64,000 nt of DNA from Algoriphagus sp. Y33 (GCF_014838715.1 NZ_CP061947.1:5074001-5138000); one strand, 5' to 3'. Positions 44,188 to 52,840 are shown, counted from the stretch's first letter. Made by a program: numbers and translations. The notes: generated by a model from the letters alone, not told the origin.

Positions 44188-46431
44188 ATGAATAAAATTT
44201 TTGCACTTGTATTATTACTGATCTCAACTTTGTGTCAAGCCCAGATCCATATCAAAGTACTGGACGCATCCACCCGTCTGCCTATAGAAAATGTAAGGGC
44301 TAGTACAAATGGCAGGTACTTGTCTTCGAGTAATGTGGAAGGTGAGATAACAATTGATTCGTCTGGGAAACTACCGATCGAATTCGAAGTAGAGGGCTAT
44401 AAACGGGAAACCAAGGAAGTCTCCTCTGGGGAATTAGTAATAATTACACTTACCAAAGTAATCATACATCTCTCGGAGATCACTGTTTCTGCTTTTGAGT
44501 CTGAGCGTCCTCTGCTGGAACAATCCGCTTCAATTGCCGTGGTCTCCGAACAGGACTTCAGTCGCTTCAATGAAACATCCCTTGTTAATTCATTCAACAC
44601 AAAGCCGGGAGTCCGAATCGAAGAGCGCGCACCTGCCAGTTATAGAATTTCTATCCGGGGCAGCTCACTCCGTGCCCCTTTTGGTGTGCGAAATGTGAAA
44701 GTGTATTGGAATGAAGTTCCATTCACTTCACCGGATGGAACCACCGCATTGAATCTTCTCGACCTATCCAATATCCGAAATGCCGAAGTGATCAAAGGTC
44801 CTTCGGGAAGTATCTATGGTGCCGGTAATGGTGGTGTAGTCAATCTATACAGTCCGGCCAATCCTTCCGGTGGAAGAATTTCAGCGGATTTTATGGTGGG
44901 AGACTTTGGGATGACACGCTACAAATTGGGCGTTGCCCAGCAAGTGGGGAAAGGCGGATTTGAGGCTTCCTATGTAAGCCAAAAAGCGGACGGCTATCGC
45001 GAGCATTCGGCAATGGATAGGCAGGTCTTCCAATTGGGAGGATTTCTCTCTGTCTCAGACAAGCAGGAAATCCGAACTCAATTATTGATTTCTGATCTCA
45101 AATACCAGATTCCCGGCCCTTTAAATTCTGATCAATTAGCAGAGGATCCAACACAGGCCAGACCTGGATCTGCTACCCAAAACAGCTCCATTTCCCAGCA
45201 ATCTGTCTTCGCTTCTCTGGGACATTTGTATAGATTTTCTTCGAAGCTCAAGAATTCCACTACGCTCTATCTAAATACCAATGATTTTGAAAATCCTTTT
45301 ATTCTGGATTATAAAAAGGAGTTGGGGTATGGTTTTGGGGGTAGAACCAAGTTTACGTTTGACGGGAAATTGGCAGGAAAAGATCTGAGAATAATTGCCG
45401 GCGGAGAATACCAGACTAGCTTGACAGATGCGCAGAACTTTGGAAATGTAAACGGAGTAGCCGATACGGTACGATTTGCAGACAAACTTCGGGCTACCCA
45501 GGGATTTTTGTTTCAGCAGGCTGAGTGGAATTTAATGGAGAACTTTATGCTGACTTTTGCCCTCAGCGAAAATTTCAGCAGCTTGGAAATTGACAGGCAG
45601 ATCGATGCTTCCGGAGCAGCAATCGGGCTTCAGAAGAGAACGTTTGATCCGATAGTGGTTCCCCGCTTTGCGCTGAATTATCAGTTTAATCAATATTCAG
45701 GAATCTATGGAAGTATCAGCAGCGGCTTTTCCCCACCGACCGTAGATGAAGTCAGGACGAATGAGGGGAGTCTAAACCTTGACCTGGAAGCAGAAAAAGG
45801 AGTGAATTACGAAGTAGGATATAGAAGGGGAAAAGGCAAGTTGAATATGGAGCTAACCGCTTTTTATTTCAAGCTCGATCAAACAATTACCACCTATACC
45901 AATCCTCAAGGGGTAGTTCTATTCAGGAATGCAGGTTCCACCAATCAAAAAGGAATAGAAGCAGCAATTGATTATGCCCTGATTAGAAATGAAACCACCT
46001 TTATCCGTGATCTAAAGATTGGAACAGCATTTACAGGTAATTATTTCACGTTCAAGGATTATCAGAAAGCAGCTAATGACTTCTCGGGAAATGACCTGAC
46101 GGGAGTTGCTCCGAACACCTTGGTCAACCGATTGGATCTACGCACCAAATTTGGGGTTTATTTGAATTTCACACATCAATATGTAGATGAAATCCCGCTA
46201 GATGATGCCAATACGGTTTATCAGGATGCGTATAATCTGGTGAATCTACGGTTTGGCTGGGCAAGAAGCTTTGCGGGAAAGTGGGAACTGGAAGCATTTG
46301 CAGGGGCAGACAATTTGCTGAATGAAAGCCACTCACTTGGTAACGATCTCAATGCCTTTGGCGGAAGATATTATCAGCCCGCTCCGACTAGGAATTGGTA
46401 TGGTGGAGTGAAAGTGGCGTTTTTGTATTAG
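44188..46431 (+). CDS. TonB-dependent outer-membrane receptor
   Basis: 747 residues. Signal peptide (about 1-18, LISTLCQAQ), a short carboxypeptidase-regulatory-like domain (about 20-95), then the plug (SISAVAEQ-like SIAVVSEQDFSRFNET, RISIRGSSLRAPFGVRNVKV, GPSGSIYGAGNGGVV) and a 22-strand barrel with C-terminal aromatic residue (GGVKVAFLY). It resembles siderophore/vitamin or metal receptors (FecA/BtuB-like) rather than SusC and has no SusD beside it. The ligand is unknown; it is divergent from the fucosidase. Confidence 0.93.
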   Translation: MNKIFALVLLLISTLCQAQIHIKVLDASTRLPIENVRASTNGRYLSSSNVEGEITIDSSGKLPIEFEVEGYKRETKEVSSGELVIITLTKVIIHLSEITVSAFESERPLLEQSASIAVVSEQDFSRFNETSLVNSFNTKPGVRIEERAPASYRISIRGSSLRAPFGVRNVKVYWNEVPFTSPDGTTALNLLDLSNIRNAEVIKGPSGSIYGAGNGGVVNLYSPANPSGGRISADFMVGDFGMTRYKLGVAQQVGKGGFEASYVSQKADGYREHSAMDRQVFQLGGFLSVSDKQEIRTQLLISDLKYQIPGPLNSDQLAEDPTQARPGSATQNSSISQQSVFASLGHLYRFSSKLKNSTTLYLNTNDFENPFILDYKKELGYGFGGRTKFTFDGKLAGKDLRIIAGGEYQTSLTDAQNFGNVNGVADTVRFADKLRATQGFLFQQAEWNLMENFMLTFALSENFSSLEIDRQIDASGAAIGLQKRTFDPIVVPRFALNYQFNQYSGIYGSISSGFSPPTVDEVRTNEGSLNLDLEAEKGVNYEVGYRRGKGKLNMELTAFYFKLDQTITTYTNPQGVVLFRNAGSTNQKGIEAAIDYALIRNETTFIRDLKIGTAFTGNYFTFKDYQKAANDFSGNDLTGVAPNTLVNRLDLRTKFGVYLNFTHQYVDEIPLDDANTVYQDAYNLVNLRFGWARSFAGKWELEAFAGADNLLNESHSLGNDLNAFGGRYYQPAPTRNWYGGVKVAFLY

Positions 46432-46500
46432 TAGCAAGTAGCTAGTAACAGGACTAGAGATATTAGAGCCGAGAATCTAGAGGTAAGAGGCGCGAATTTG
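46432..46500 (+). repeat. Short interspersed repeat, family A, copy 1
   Basis: Immediately after the receptor's stop comes TAGCAAGTAGCTAG and then GACTAGAGATATTAGAGCC and GAGAATCTAGAGG. The same words recur at 51030-51094 (reverse), 52725-52780, and inside the ABC-F gene at 47398-47495 (reverse). Confidence 0.6.
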
Positions 46501-46590
46501 GCAACTCCCCCTTGGCTTACTTGGCTGATTTGGATTTGAGAATCAATTAAAGGTAGCAGGGGGGATTTTCTAGGAAGTTAGAGCTAATTT

Positions 46591-47055
46591 TTAAATCCCA
46601 AGTTCTCTTTTCTTTTTTCTAATCAAATTCCCCATCTCGCTGTGGTCAGTGGTATAGCCACCAACACTTGTATATTTTGGCTCTGTATTAAACCAAACTG
46701 TCTTGTCTTTAATTTTGAGGCTATACAGCGGAGGAAAAATAAAATGAAATTGGGAAATTGAGTCGATCGCTAACCATTCGAAGATTTTTTCTTCTCCATT
46801 TTGCTTTATAGTTATCGTTTGATTCCCTACCTCAACAACTGCAAACTTCTCTTTGATTGAAAAGAAAAGTACTATGAGAATCACTCCAATAATTCCAAAT
46901 ACACTAGTTGTAATTGGACTCATAACACCAGCTTCTCCATTTAACTCAACTGCCGATGGAAAAACAAAGGACAGCAGTGGCACAAATATTACTAAAAGAC
47001 CAATGCCCAATAGGCCGTACTTAAATAGTAAATGATAGGTTTTGTTACTTTCCAT
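46591..47055 (-). CDS. Hypothetical membrane protein
   Basis: 154 residues, no family recognised. Two membrane helices lie in the first 65 residues (LLGIGLLVIFVPLLSFVF and TTSVFGIIGVILIVLFFSI), followed by a beta-rich domain with a PH-like pattern (VEVGNQTITIKQNGEEKIFEW) and a basic tail. The pattern of two helices plus a PH-like domain is seen in bacterial bPH families, so membrane association with the domain in the cytoplasm is likely. It is a single gene of unknown role. Confidence 0.6.
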   Translation of the reverse strand: MESNKTYHLLFKYGLLGIGLLVIFVPLLSFVFPSAVELNGEAGVMSPITTSVFGIIGVILIVLFFSIKEKFAVVEVGNQTITIKQNGEEKIFEWLAIDSISQFHFIFPPLYSLKIKDKTVWFNTEPKYTSVGGYTTDHSEMGNLIRKKKRELGI

Positions 47056-47147
47056 TGTGTTTTTCGTGCCCTATAGCTTTCCTTCAGCTTAATTGAAAAG
47101 AGATTGCTTCACTCCCTCGTCGTTCTCAATGACGCTTAACATTTCAG

Positions 47148-49076
47148 TTACTCTATCCCGTCCAGTTCACTTAATTCCAACCAAGTCAATTCCAATTCTT
47201 CCAACTCAGCATTGATTTCTCCCATGCGGTTGGATTGCTTGATCAATTCCTCATGATCATCTATTCCCGCAGAGATTTTTTCGGTAATAACAGATTTTTC
47301 CTTTTCCAGTTTGGCAATGGAAGCATTCACCTCCTTGAATTCTTGCTTTTGCTTAAAACTGGCTTTAGCCTTTGTAGGAGCCGAAACTTTGGCTTCAGCA
47401 TCTTGATTCTTGCTACTTGTTGCTTGTGTCTTTTCTTCTTGACTCTTGGTTCTGAATTCCTGACTCTTGGTTCTAGATTCTTGGCTCTTTTCTGTCTCGC
47501 GGAACTCAGAATAATTTCCCGGAAAATCACTGATCTCGCCTTCTCCTTCGAAGACAAACAAATGTTCCACCAAGCGATCCATGAAATACCTATCGTGGGA
47601 AACGATGATCAAACAGCCCGGGAAGGTATCCAAAAACTCTTCCAGCGTGTTCAGCGTCATCAAATCCAGGTCATTGGTCGGCTCATCCAGAATTAGGAAG
47701 TTTGGATTTTTGATCAGAACCATCAATAGCTGAAGTCTTCTACGCTCTCCTCCACTGAGTTTGGCGATTGGCGTATGCTGTTGCTTTGGGGGAAAGCCAA
47801 ATTGAGTCAGAAACTGGGATATGGTAATCGTAGCACCACCGGCGATCGTCACCACTTCTGCGACTTCCTTTACAATGTCAATCAGACGCTTTTCCTCATC
47901 AAAACTCCCTTCTTCCTGCTTGTAGTAACCAAAAGCTGTAGTCTGCCCGATAGCAACGGTTCCGGAATCAGGGGCAAGCTGACCCGTGATCATATTGAGG
48001 AAAGTAGTCTTTCCGGCACCATTTGGGCCTACTATTCCGATCCTGTCTTTCTTCTTAAAGGTGTAGGAGAAATCATTGACGATGGGCTTGTCTCCAAAAG
48101 ACTTTTGGAGCTTGTCGATTTCTATAATCTTATTACCAAGCCGCTGAGTAGTTACAGTCAACTGAATATCACGTTCTTCACGCTTTTGGGAGGCTTTTTC
48201 TTTGGTATCTTCGAAAGCATCCACGCGGTATTTTGCCTTGGTGCTTCTTGCTTTTGGCTGACGACGGATCCAATCCAGTTCCTTTTTGTATAGGCTTTTG
48301 GCTTTTTCGAGTTCTATATCTTCGATCTCCATTCGCTCCTCTTTCTTGTCAAGGAAGTAACCATAGTTCCCTTGGTAGCGATGTATTTTTCCCTGATCGA
48401 GTTCTAGGATTTCGTTGGTTACTTTTTCCAGGAAATAGCGGTCGTGAGTGACCATAAAAAGTGCAAGGTTGGCTTTCGCCAAATAGTCTTCCAGCCATTC
48501 AATGGTTTCCAGATCAAGGTGGTTGGTCGGCTCATCAAGTAGCAACAAATCAGGTTTTTCCAGAATCGCTTTTGCCAAGGCAACCCGCTTACGCTGCCCG
48601 CCGGAAAGTGTCCCTACAGGAAGATCTGTATCATGAAGCCCCAGTTTGCCGAGCACTTCTTTCACCTGATATTCAAAATCCCAAGCCTGGAACGCGTCCA
48701 TTTTCTCAAACAATACCGACATCTTATCAGAATTATCAATGCCCCGCTCTGCTTCCAGCATGGCTTTGTGATAGTCTTCGATCACCTTGAGCACTTCAGA
48801 ATTGCTTTGATCGAAAATGGTCTGGTAAATACTCATTGTCCCCTCAAAGACCGGGTTTTGGTGCACATAGGCCACTTTCACCTGTTGATTGGTTCCAACT
48901 TGACCTGTGTCAGGAATCTCCAAGCCCATGATTATTTTCATCAGGGTAGACTTGCCTGCGCCGTTGATGCCTACAAGGGCGATTTTCTGGCCTTGGGAAA
49001 TGCCAAAAGAGATATTGGAAAAAAGCTTGCGCTCACCGAACGCTTTACTGAGATTTTCGACCGAAAGGTAATTCAT
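47148..49076 (-). CDS. ABC-F family ATPase (Uup-like)
   Basis: 642 residues with two ABC ATPase domains and no membrane segment. Walker A motifs are GINGAGKST and GPNGAGKTT; the signatures are LSGGQRKRVALA and LSGGERRRLQLL; Walker B motifs are LLLLDEPTNHLDL and LILDEPTNDLDL. ABC-F proteins act on the ribosome (translation factor or quality control). A C-terminal coiled coil (about 590-642), as in Uup, may bind DNA or RNA. Between the second ATPase domain and the coiled coil is a low-complexity stretch (KSQESRTKSQEFRTKSQ and following) whose DNA matches the family A interspersed repeat. The promoter -7 element lies 4 bases before the ATG. Confidence 0.95.
   Translation of the reverse strand: MNYLSVENLSKAFGERKLFSNISFGISQGQKIALVGINGAGKSTLMKIIMGLEIPDTGQVGTNQQVKVAYVHQNPVFEGTMSIYQTIFDQSNSEVLKVIEDYHKAMLEAERGIDNSDKMSVLFEKMDAFQAWDFEYQVKEVLGKLGLHDTDLPVGTLSGGQRKRVALAKAILEKPDLLLLDEPTNHLDLETIEWLEDYLAKANLALFMVTHDRYFLEKVTNEILELDQGKIHRYQGNYGYFLDKKEERMEIEDIELEKAKSLYKKELDWIRRQPKARSTKAKYRVDAFEDTKEKASQKREERDIQLTVTTQRLGNKIIEIDKLQKSFGDKPIVNDFSYTFKKKDRIGIVGPNGAGKTTFLNMITGQLAPDSGTVAIGQTTAFGYYKQEEGSFDEEKRLIDIVKEVAEVVTIAGGATITISQFLTQFGFPPKQQHTPIAKLSGGERRRLQLLMVLIKNPNFLILDEPTNDLDLMTLNTLEEFLDTFPGCLIIVSHDRYFMDRLVEHLFVFEGEGEISDFPGNYSEFRETEKSQESRTKSQEFRTKSQEEKTQATSSKNQDAEAKVSAPTKAKASFKQKQEFKEVNASIAKLEKEKSVITEKISAGIDDHEELIKQSNRMGEINAELEELELTWLELSELDGIE
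47398..47495 (-). repeat. Family A repeat captured in the ABC-F coding sequence
   Basis: Read on the minus strand, the segment contains AGTAGCAAGAATCAAGATG, which differs by one base from AGTAGCAAGTATCAAGATG at 52725-52743, and AGAATCTAGAACCAAGAG, close to GATTCTAGAACCTAGAG in the same intergenic copy. It is in frame and codes the K/S/Q/E/T-rich linker. Confidence 0.6.
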
Positions 49077-49080
49077 GCCG

Positions 49081-49088
49081 CAAAAGTA
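49081..49088 (-). promoter_or_regulatory. Promoter -7 element of the ABC-F gene
   Basis: On the minus strand TACTTTTG matches TAnnTTTG and ends 4 bases before ATG 49076. Transcription would begin at or within a base or two of the start codon, giving a leaderless mRNA. Confidence 0.55.
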
Positions 49089-49343
49089 AGGAAAAGGCAG
49101 GCAAGAAATGCTTTAATTCAAATGAGCTTCTTAAATGCACAAGTAATTATTTCATGTTTTACGATGACCAGCTCAATTTGAATAAAAATACGGCACGTGG
49201 AAGGAATGAGCAGAATTAGATGGTTTTGGACATTTTTGAGCCAAATCACTCTATGGAAGTCCATTAGTTAGAGATTTTCAATCACCATGCTGGTGGTTCT
49301 TGAGTTTTAAAATAGTTAAATCTCCATCCTACTCCAGAAAGGC

Positions 49344-50546
49344 TTACCTTTGTACTTTAGAAACAGAAGAAAGGTCATTTCGAAGCTTCAATGAAACCAA
49401 TACAGTTTGGTCATTCATCAATTCCTCCTTATTCTTTTGAAAAAAATCATGGATGTTATCTGGCTCGATTTCTACCTTTTCCCCAGCAAATTTATTAGCA
49501 TAGTCATTATAAAAATCAATAGAATTAATACTATAAATCACTTGATCATTGTAGTATGTCCATGGGATATTTCTGATCCGCATTTCATCTATATCGTTTT
49601 CAAAACCAGAAACTTGGGACAAAATATTGAATTCTTTATCTAATAAGATAAAATGTATGCCCTTATTATATTGGTATAAAGACATAAAATATAAATCTCC
49701 CAATGCAGTAAACATTGAAATGTGTTCCACTAGCTGATTTTCCCTGATGAAATTTTGGTAAGTATCTCTATCAACACTATTTAATCTAATAAAATCCAAT
49801 TCATTTACACCCTGTAACCCTAAATCAAATTCCAAACGCTGTTTGAATTTTAACTTCTCGTCGAAAAAAACAACTTGGCTTGTATAAGGAATAGGAAAAA
49901 CAAATCCTCCCTCAAAACCGGGACTGAAACCATTACGGACCCCAAACTGAAATTTGTCGAACCCTAGTCTGATTTCGATTGCTTCTTCAATAAGTTCCTT
50001 TCCCTCAAATACTAGAAAATTGTAATCTGATCCGTCCCTAATATTGTTCATAAAAAACAAGGTTCTTCCACTTCTCGCAATAAATGAAGAGGCATTTTTT
50101 GGAATTTTTTCCTCTGTTAATAGTGATTGGACAGTGTCAAATGACACTATCTTCCTCAGACTTCTATCTAAAATTAAAAGAGTGTCTTCCCTAACCTGAA
50201 AAACTTCCACTTGTTGGTATTCTCCTGGTCCTTGACCGTTGGCTTTAAATATAAAATCAATATTTCCAAATCTGTCAAACCTGTGTACATTGCTGTTAAA
50301 ATAATCTTGTACGTAAATAAACTTGTCATTTATATGAATTTGATAGGGCTCTACCAAAGGATTAGCATCATCACTTTTTAATAAAGTATAACTTATCCCT
50401 TTGAATATGTCCGATAACTTCTGTTGGGTGGAATTGTCCAAATCAATTTTTATCACTCTCTCATTTACAATACTTTTTTTGGAGGATTGCTTACATGACA
50501 AAAGAGTAAAAAAAACAAGAAAGTAAAGTATAGTTGTTTTGCCCAT
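49344..50546 (-). CDS. 6-bladed beta-propeller lipoprotein
   Basis: 400 residues. Lipoprotein signal with lipobox LLSC (Cys about residue 18). The body has the NHL-like propeller pattern of the Bacteroidota 6-bladed beta-propeller family: IQVQDYFNSNVHRFDRFGNI (read as FIYVQDYFNSNVHRFDRFG) and GQGPGEYQQVEVFQV, the GxGPGEY motif being its hallmark. It is anchored in the periplasm or at the surface and presumably binds a ligand. A small peptide-like ORF (50592-50810) lies upstream in the same orientation, with a strong hairpin between them, an arrangement known for this family next to NVEALA-type peptides. Confidence 0.85.
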   Translation of the reverse strand: MGKTTILYFLVFFTLLSCKQSSKKSIVNERVIKIDLDNSTQQKLSDIFKGISYTLLKSDDANPLVEPYQIHINDKFIYVQDYFNSNVHRFDRFGNIDFIFKANGQGPGEYQQVEVFQVREDTLLILDRSLRKIVSFDTVQSLLTEEKIPKNASSFIARSGRTLFFMNNIRDGSDYNFLVFEGKELIEEAIEIRLGFDKFQFGVRNGFSPGFEGGFVFPIPYTSQVVFFDEKLKFKQRLEFDLGLQGVNELDFIRLNSVDRDTYQNFIRENQLVEHISMFTALGDLYFMSLYQYNKGIHFILLDKEFNILSQVSGFENDIDEMRIRNIPWTYYNDQVIYSINSIDFYNDYANKFAGEKVEIEPDNIHDFFQKNKEELMNDQTVLVSLKLRNDLSSVSKVQR

Positions 50547-50559
50547 TATTCTGTGTTAT

Positions 50560-50584
50560 AGCTGCCTGTCTTCCACAGGCAGCT
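50560..50584 (-). promoter_or_regulatory. Perfect intercistronic hairpin between peptide ORF and propeller gene
   Basis: AGCTGCCTGT (50560-50569) and ACAGGCAGCT (50575-50584) form a perfect 10-pair GC-rich stem with a 5-base loop, 13 bases before the propeller ATG on the minus strand. There is no T-run after it, so attenuation, processing or stability control is likelier than simple termination. Confidence 0.65.
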
Positions 50585-50591
50585 TACCTAA

Positions 50592-50810
50592 TTACCCTAT
50601 TGTTCCAACTTCATCGCAATGCTTTTGACCTGATACATCACAAGTTTGGGAGCCATCAAATCTACAGCGTGTTACACTTCCCCCTCCAGTGCAATCAATC
50701 GTTTGTATCCAATAACTTCCACTTGCTGGAGTCTGTGTAATTGGAGTGAATGATAAAGTCATCATGCCAACGATTCCTATTCCTAAAATTACTTTTTTCG
50801 TGGTTTTAAA
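50592..50810 (-). pseudogene. Small exported cysteine-containing peptide, start codon lost or frameshifted
   Basis: On the minus strand the frame reads FKTTKKVILGIGIVGMMTL, a signal-like N-terminus, then 53 residues with four cysteines in IDC, TRC, QTC and KHC, stopping at 50592. There is no ATG, GTG or TTG before the first in-frame stop upstream; the codon where a start is expected (50808-50810) is TTT. An internal ATG at 50765 would give 57 residues but lose most of the signal peptide. A one-base change in the T-run at about 50808-50811 would join it to a TTG a few bases upstream. It resembles the small NVEALA-type peptides that precede propeller genes, by layout rather than by a clear motif. 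Confidence 0.5.
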
Positions 50811-50829
50811 ATTTCAATTTTTTAACTAC

Positions 50830-50843
50830 CTCTTGGCCAAGAG
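50830..50843. promoter_or_regulatory. Perfect 14-base palindrome upstream of the peptide/propeller pair
   Basis: CTCTTGGCCAAGAG is fully self-complementary and lies 20 bases before the expected start of the peptide frame on the minus strand. It is a candidate operator. Confidence 0.45.
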
Positions 50844-51029
50844 CGACTAACCGACTGATTAGCTAGCCGTAACATATTATTATTATTTCAATCCAAATCT
50901 TTAAAACGAAAAAATCGTCAGTTCACTAAAAACACCCTGTATAGGGTATGCAAAATCGGACACTTTATAATTATTCCCAGAACCCATGGAAATTACCTAA
51001 TTAGAATTTCACCAAATTCTACTTTCAAG

Positions 51030-51094
51030 TCGAAATTCCTTGATTCTAAAATCTTGGCTCTCGTATCTTGATGCTTTTCTCTAGCTACTTGCTA
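51030..51094 (-). repeat. Short interspersed repeat, family A, copy 3
   Basis: On the minus strand it reads TAGCAAGTAGCTAG (identical over 14 bases to 46432-46445), then GCATCAAGATACGAGAGCC and AAGATTTTAGAATCAAGG. Confidence 0.55.
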
Positions 51095-51107
51095 GTCTGA
51101 AAAGTCT

Positions 51108-51115
51108 TACCTTTG
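51108..51115 (+). promoter_or_regulatory. Promoter -7 element of rlmN
   Basis: TACCTTTG matches TAnnTTTG and ends 4 bases before ATG 51120, so the rlmN mRNA should start at or next to its ATG. Confidence 0.55.
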
Positions 51116-51119
51116 TGCT

Positions 51120-52187
51120 ATGGAAGCAATTCAGAAAAAAGACATCCGTAAGCTATCCCTTTCCCAGTTGGAAGAATTCTTTTTGGCTCATGGGGAAAAG
51201 AAATTCCGCGCCAAACAGGTATATGAATGGCTGTGGAATAAGTCTCTGAAGAACTTTGATGAGATGAGCAATATCTCGCTGAGTACACGGGAAATGCTCA
51301 AAGCGCATTTTGAGATCAACCATATCCGTGTGGATCTGATGCAGCATTCCTCTGATGGGACGATCAAGAATGCGGTAAAGCTCTATGATAACAAGATCGT
51401 AGAGTCAGTTCTGATACCCACGACAAAGCGGATTACTGCCTGTGTTTCCTCTCAGGTGGGTTGCAGCCTGGATTGTAATTTCTGCGCCACGGCACGATTG
51501 AAGCGCATGCGTAACCTGAACCCAGACGAGATCTACGATCAGGTGGTGGCGATCAAAGATGAAGCGGAAACCTATTTTCAGCGTCCACTGACCAATATTG
51601 TTTTTATGGGAATGGGAGAACCGCTCCTGAACTATGCCAATGTGCTGGAAGCAATAGATAAGATCACCTCACCCGAAGGGCTGGGAATGGCACCCCGAAG
51701 AATCACTGTTTCTACCGTAGGCGTGACTAAAATGATCCGTAAACTCGCAGATGATGAAGTTCGCTTCAACTTGGCGGTATCGCTTCACTCAGCCATCAAT
51801 GAAACCCGTTCACGCTTGATGCCTATCAACGACAGTAATCCCGTGGAAGAACTGGGGGAATCTCTAAAATACTGGTACGAAAAGACCAAACGGAAAGTCA
51901 CCTACGAATATGTGATTTGGGATGGGATCAATGACGACGAGAGACATGCCCGTGCGCTGGCAAAATTCTGCAAGATCATCCCTTCCAAAGTCAATCTGAT
52001 CCAATATAATCCAATAGACGAGGGAGAATTCCGACAGGCTAAGCAAGAAGCCGTGGACATGTATGTACGGGTATTGGAGTCACAGGGAATCATAGCCAAA
52101 GTAAGAAAATCCCGTGGCCAGGATATCGATGCAGCCTGTGGACAATTGGCCAATAAAAACGAAGTGGCTGAACTGAATACCGCCTGA
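51120..52187 (+). CDS. rlmN: Dual-specificity RNA methyltransferase RlmN
   Basis: 355 residues, the family length. A radical SAM enzyme that methylates C2 of A2503 in 23S rRNA and A37 in some tRNAs. The CxxxCxxC cluster motif is CSLDCNFCATA. VFMGMGEPLLNY and RRITVSTVG are typical, and the catalytic cysteines are C in the VSSQVGC segment region and the C-terminal RGQDIDAACGQL, where the cysteine forms the methylated intermediate. The N-terminal helical domain (KFRAKQVYEWLWNK) binds RNA. It is a single gene with a promoter so close to ATG that the message is probably leaderless. Confidence 0.97.
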   Translation: MEAIQKKDIRKLSLSQLEEFFLAHGEKKFRAKQVYEWLWNKSLKNFDEMSNISLSTREMLKAHFEINHIRVDLMQHSSDGTIKNAVKLYDNKIVESVLIPTTKRITACVSSQVGCSLDCNFCATARLKRMRNLNPDEIYDQVVAIKDEAETYFQRPLTNIVFMGMGEPLLNYANVLEAIDKITSPEGLGMAPRRITVSTVGVTKMIRKLADDEVRFNLAVSLHSAINETRSRLMPINDSNPVEELGESLKYWYEKTKRKVTYEYVIWDGINDDERHARALAKFCKIIPSKVNLIQYNPIDEGEFRQAKQEAVDMYVRVLESQGIIAKVRKSRGQDIDAACGQLANKNEVAELNTA

Positions 52188-52244
52188 GATTTGCTTTCTT
52201 CGCTAAAGCCATCTAACTACTAATCTATTTTAAAAACATACGTT

Positions 52245-52721
52245 ATGAACAAGGCTTTACTGATTTTTTGGACAGTTTTTATGCCCTCTTTTGTCACTGC
52301 AGCTCAAACCCAGGAACAGGGAAATGCACGGTTTCATGGCTATGGAACCTATGGTTTGAGGTACCATAACTTCGGAGTCGGTGCTGGAATAGAATATTTC
52401 TTTGTAGACAAATTCGCCCTGATGCCCAGTTATACGTTTGTCTTTCCGCAGGTGGGAAAGGAAAGTAACCTCAGTGCCGATTTGCGGTATTATGTTTCAG
52501 AAGGACCTTCCCAGCTTTATTTTATGGCAGGATATAGTCAGACTTGGGTAGATACCCAGCCGGATGGAGCAGGTACGAGAAGAAACCAAAAAGGAGCTAA
52601 TATGGGTGTGGGAGCGTATGTACGCGTGACGGAGTTTATTGGCCTAAGTACTGAGTTTCGCTTCCAAAGCCCTTTTCCAAGAGAAGTCGGATTTAGAGTT
52701 GGGTTGGCAATTCCATTGTAA
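52245..52721 (+). CDS. Small outer-membrane beta-barrel protein
   Basis: 158 residues. A signal peptide (about 1-20, ending VTAAQ) is followed by alternating hydrophobic/polar strands with aromatic girdles (YGTYGLRYHNFGVGAGIEYF, LYFMAGYSQTWV, GANMGVGAYVRVTEF) and a C-terminal strand VGFRVGLAIPL. This is the pattern of an eight-stranded barrel such as OmpA/OmpW-like or outer-membrane-beta-barrel family proteins. No enzymatic motif is visible. A family A repeat begins 4 bases after the stop. Confidence 0.75.
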   Translation: MNKALLIFWTVFMPSFVTAAQTQEQGNARFHGYGTYGLRYHNFGVGAGIEYFFVDKFALMPSYTFVFPQVGKESNLSADLRYYVSEGPSQLYFMAGYSQTWVDTQPDGAGTRRNQKGANMGVGAYVRVTEFIGLSTEFRFQSPFPREVGFRVGLAIPL

Positions 52722-52724
52722 GTG

Positions 52725-52780
52725 AGTAGCAAGTATCAAGATGTAAGATATTAGATTCTAGAACCTAGAGCCTAGAAACT
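52725..52780 (+). repeat. Short interspersed repeat, family A, copy 4
   Basis: AGTAGCAAGTATCAAGATG is followed by TTAGATTCTAGAACCTAGAG and CCTAGAAAC. It starts 4 bases after the barrel gene's stop and shares 18 of 19 bases with the segment inside the ABC-F gene. Confidence 0.6.
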
Positions 52781-52840
52781 ATGTGATAGAATAATAAGCC
52801 ACATTCACTATTCGTCCTAATCAATGATCAAGCTTGGCTG

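Larger units (their letters stand above)
50811..51119. other. 309-base gap upstream of rlmN and the peptide ORF
   Basis: Divergent upstream region. It holds a perfect 14-base palindrome (50830-50843), AT-rich DNA, a reverse family A repeat (51030-51094), and the rlmN -7 promoter element (51108-51115). No gene seen. Confidence 0.5.
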
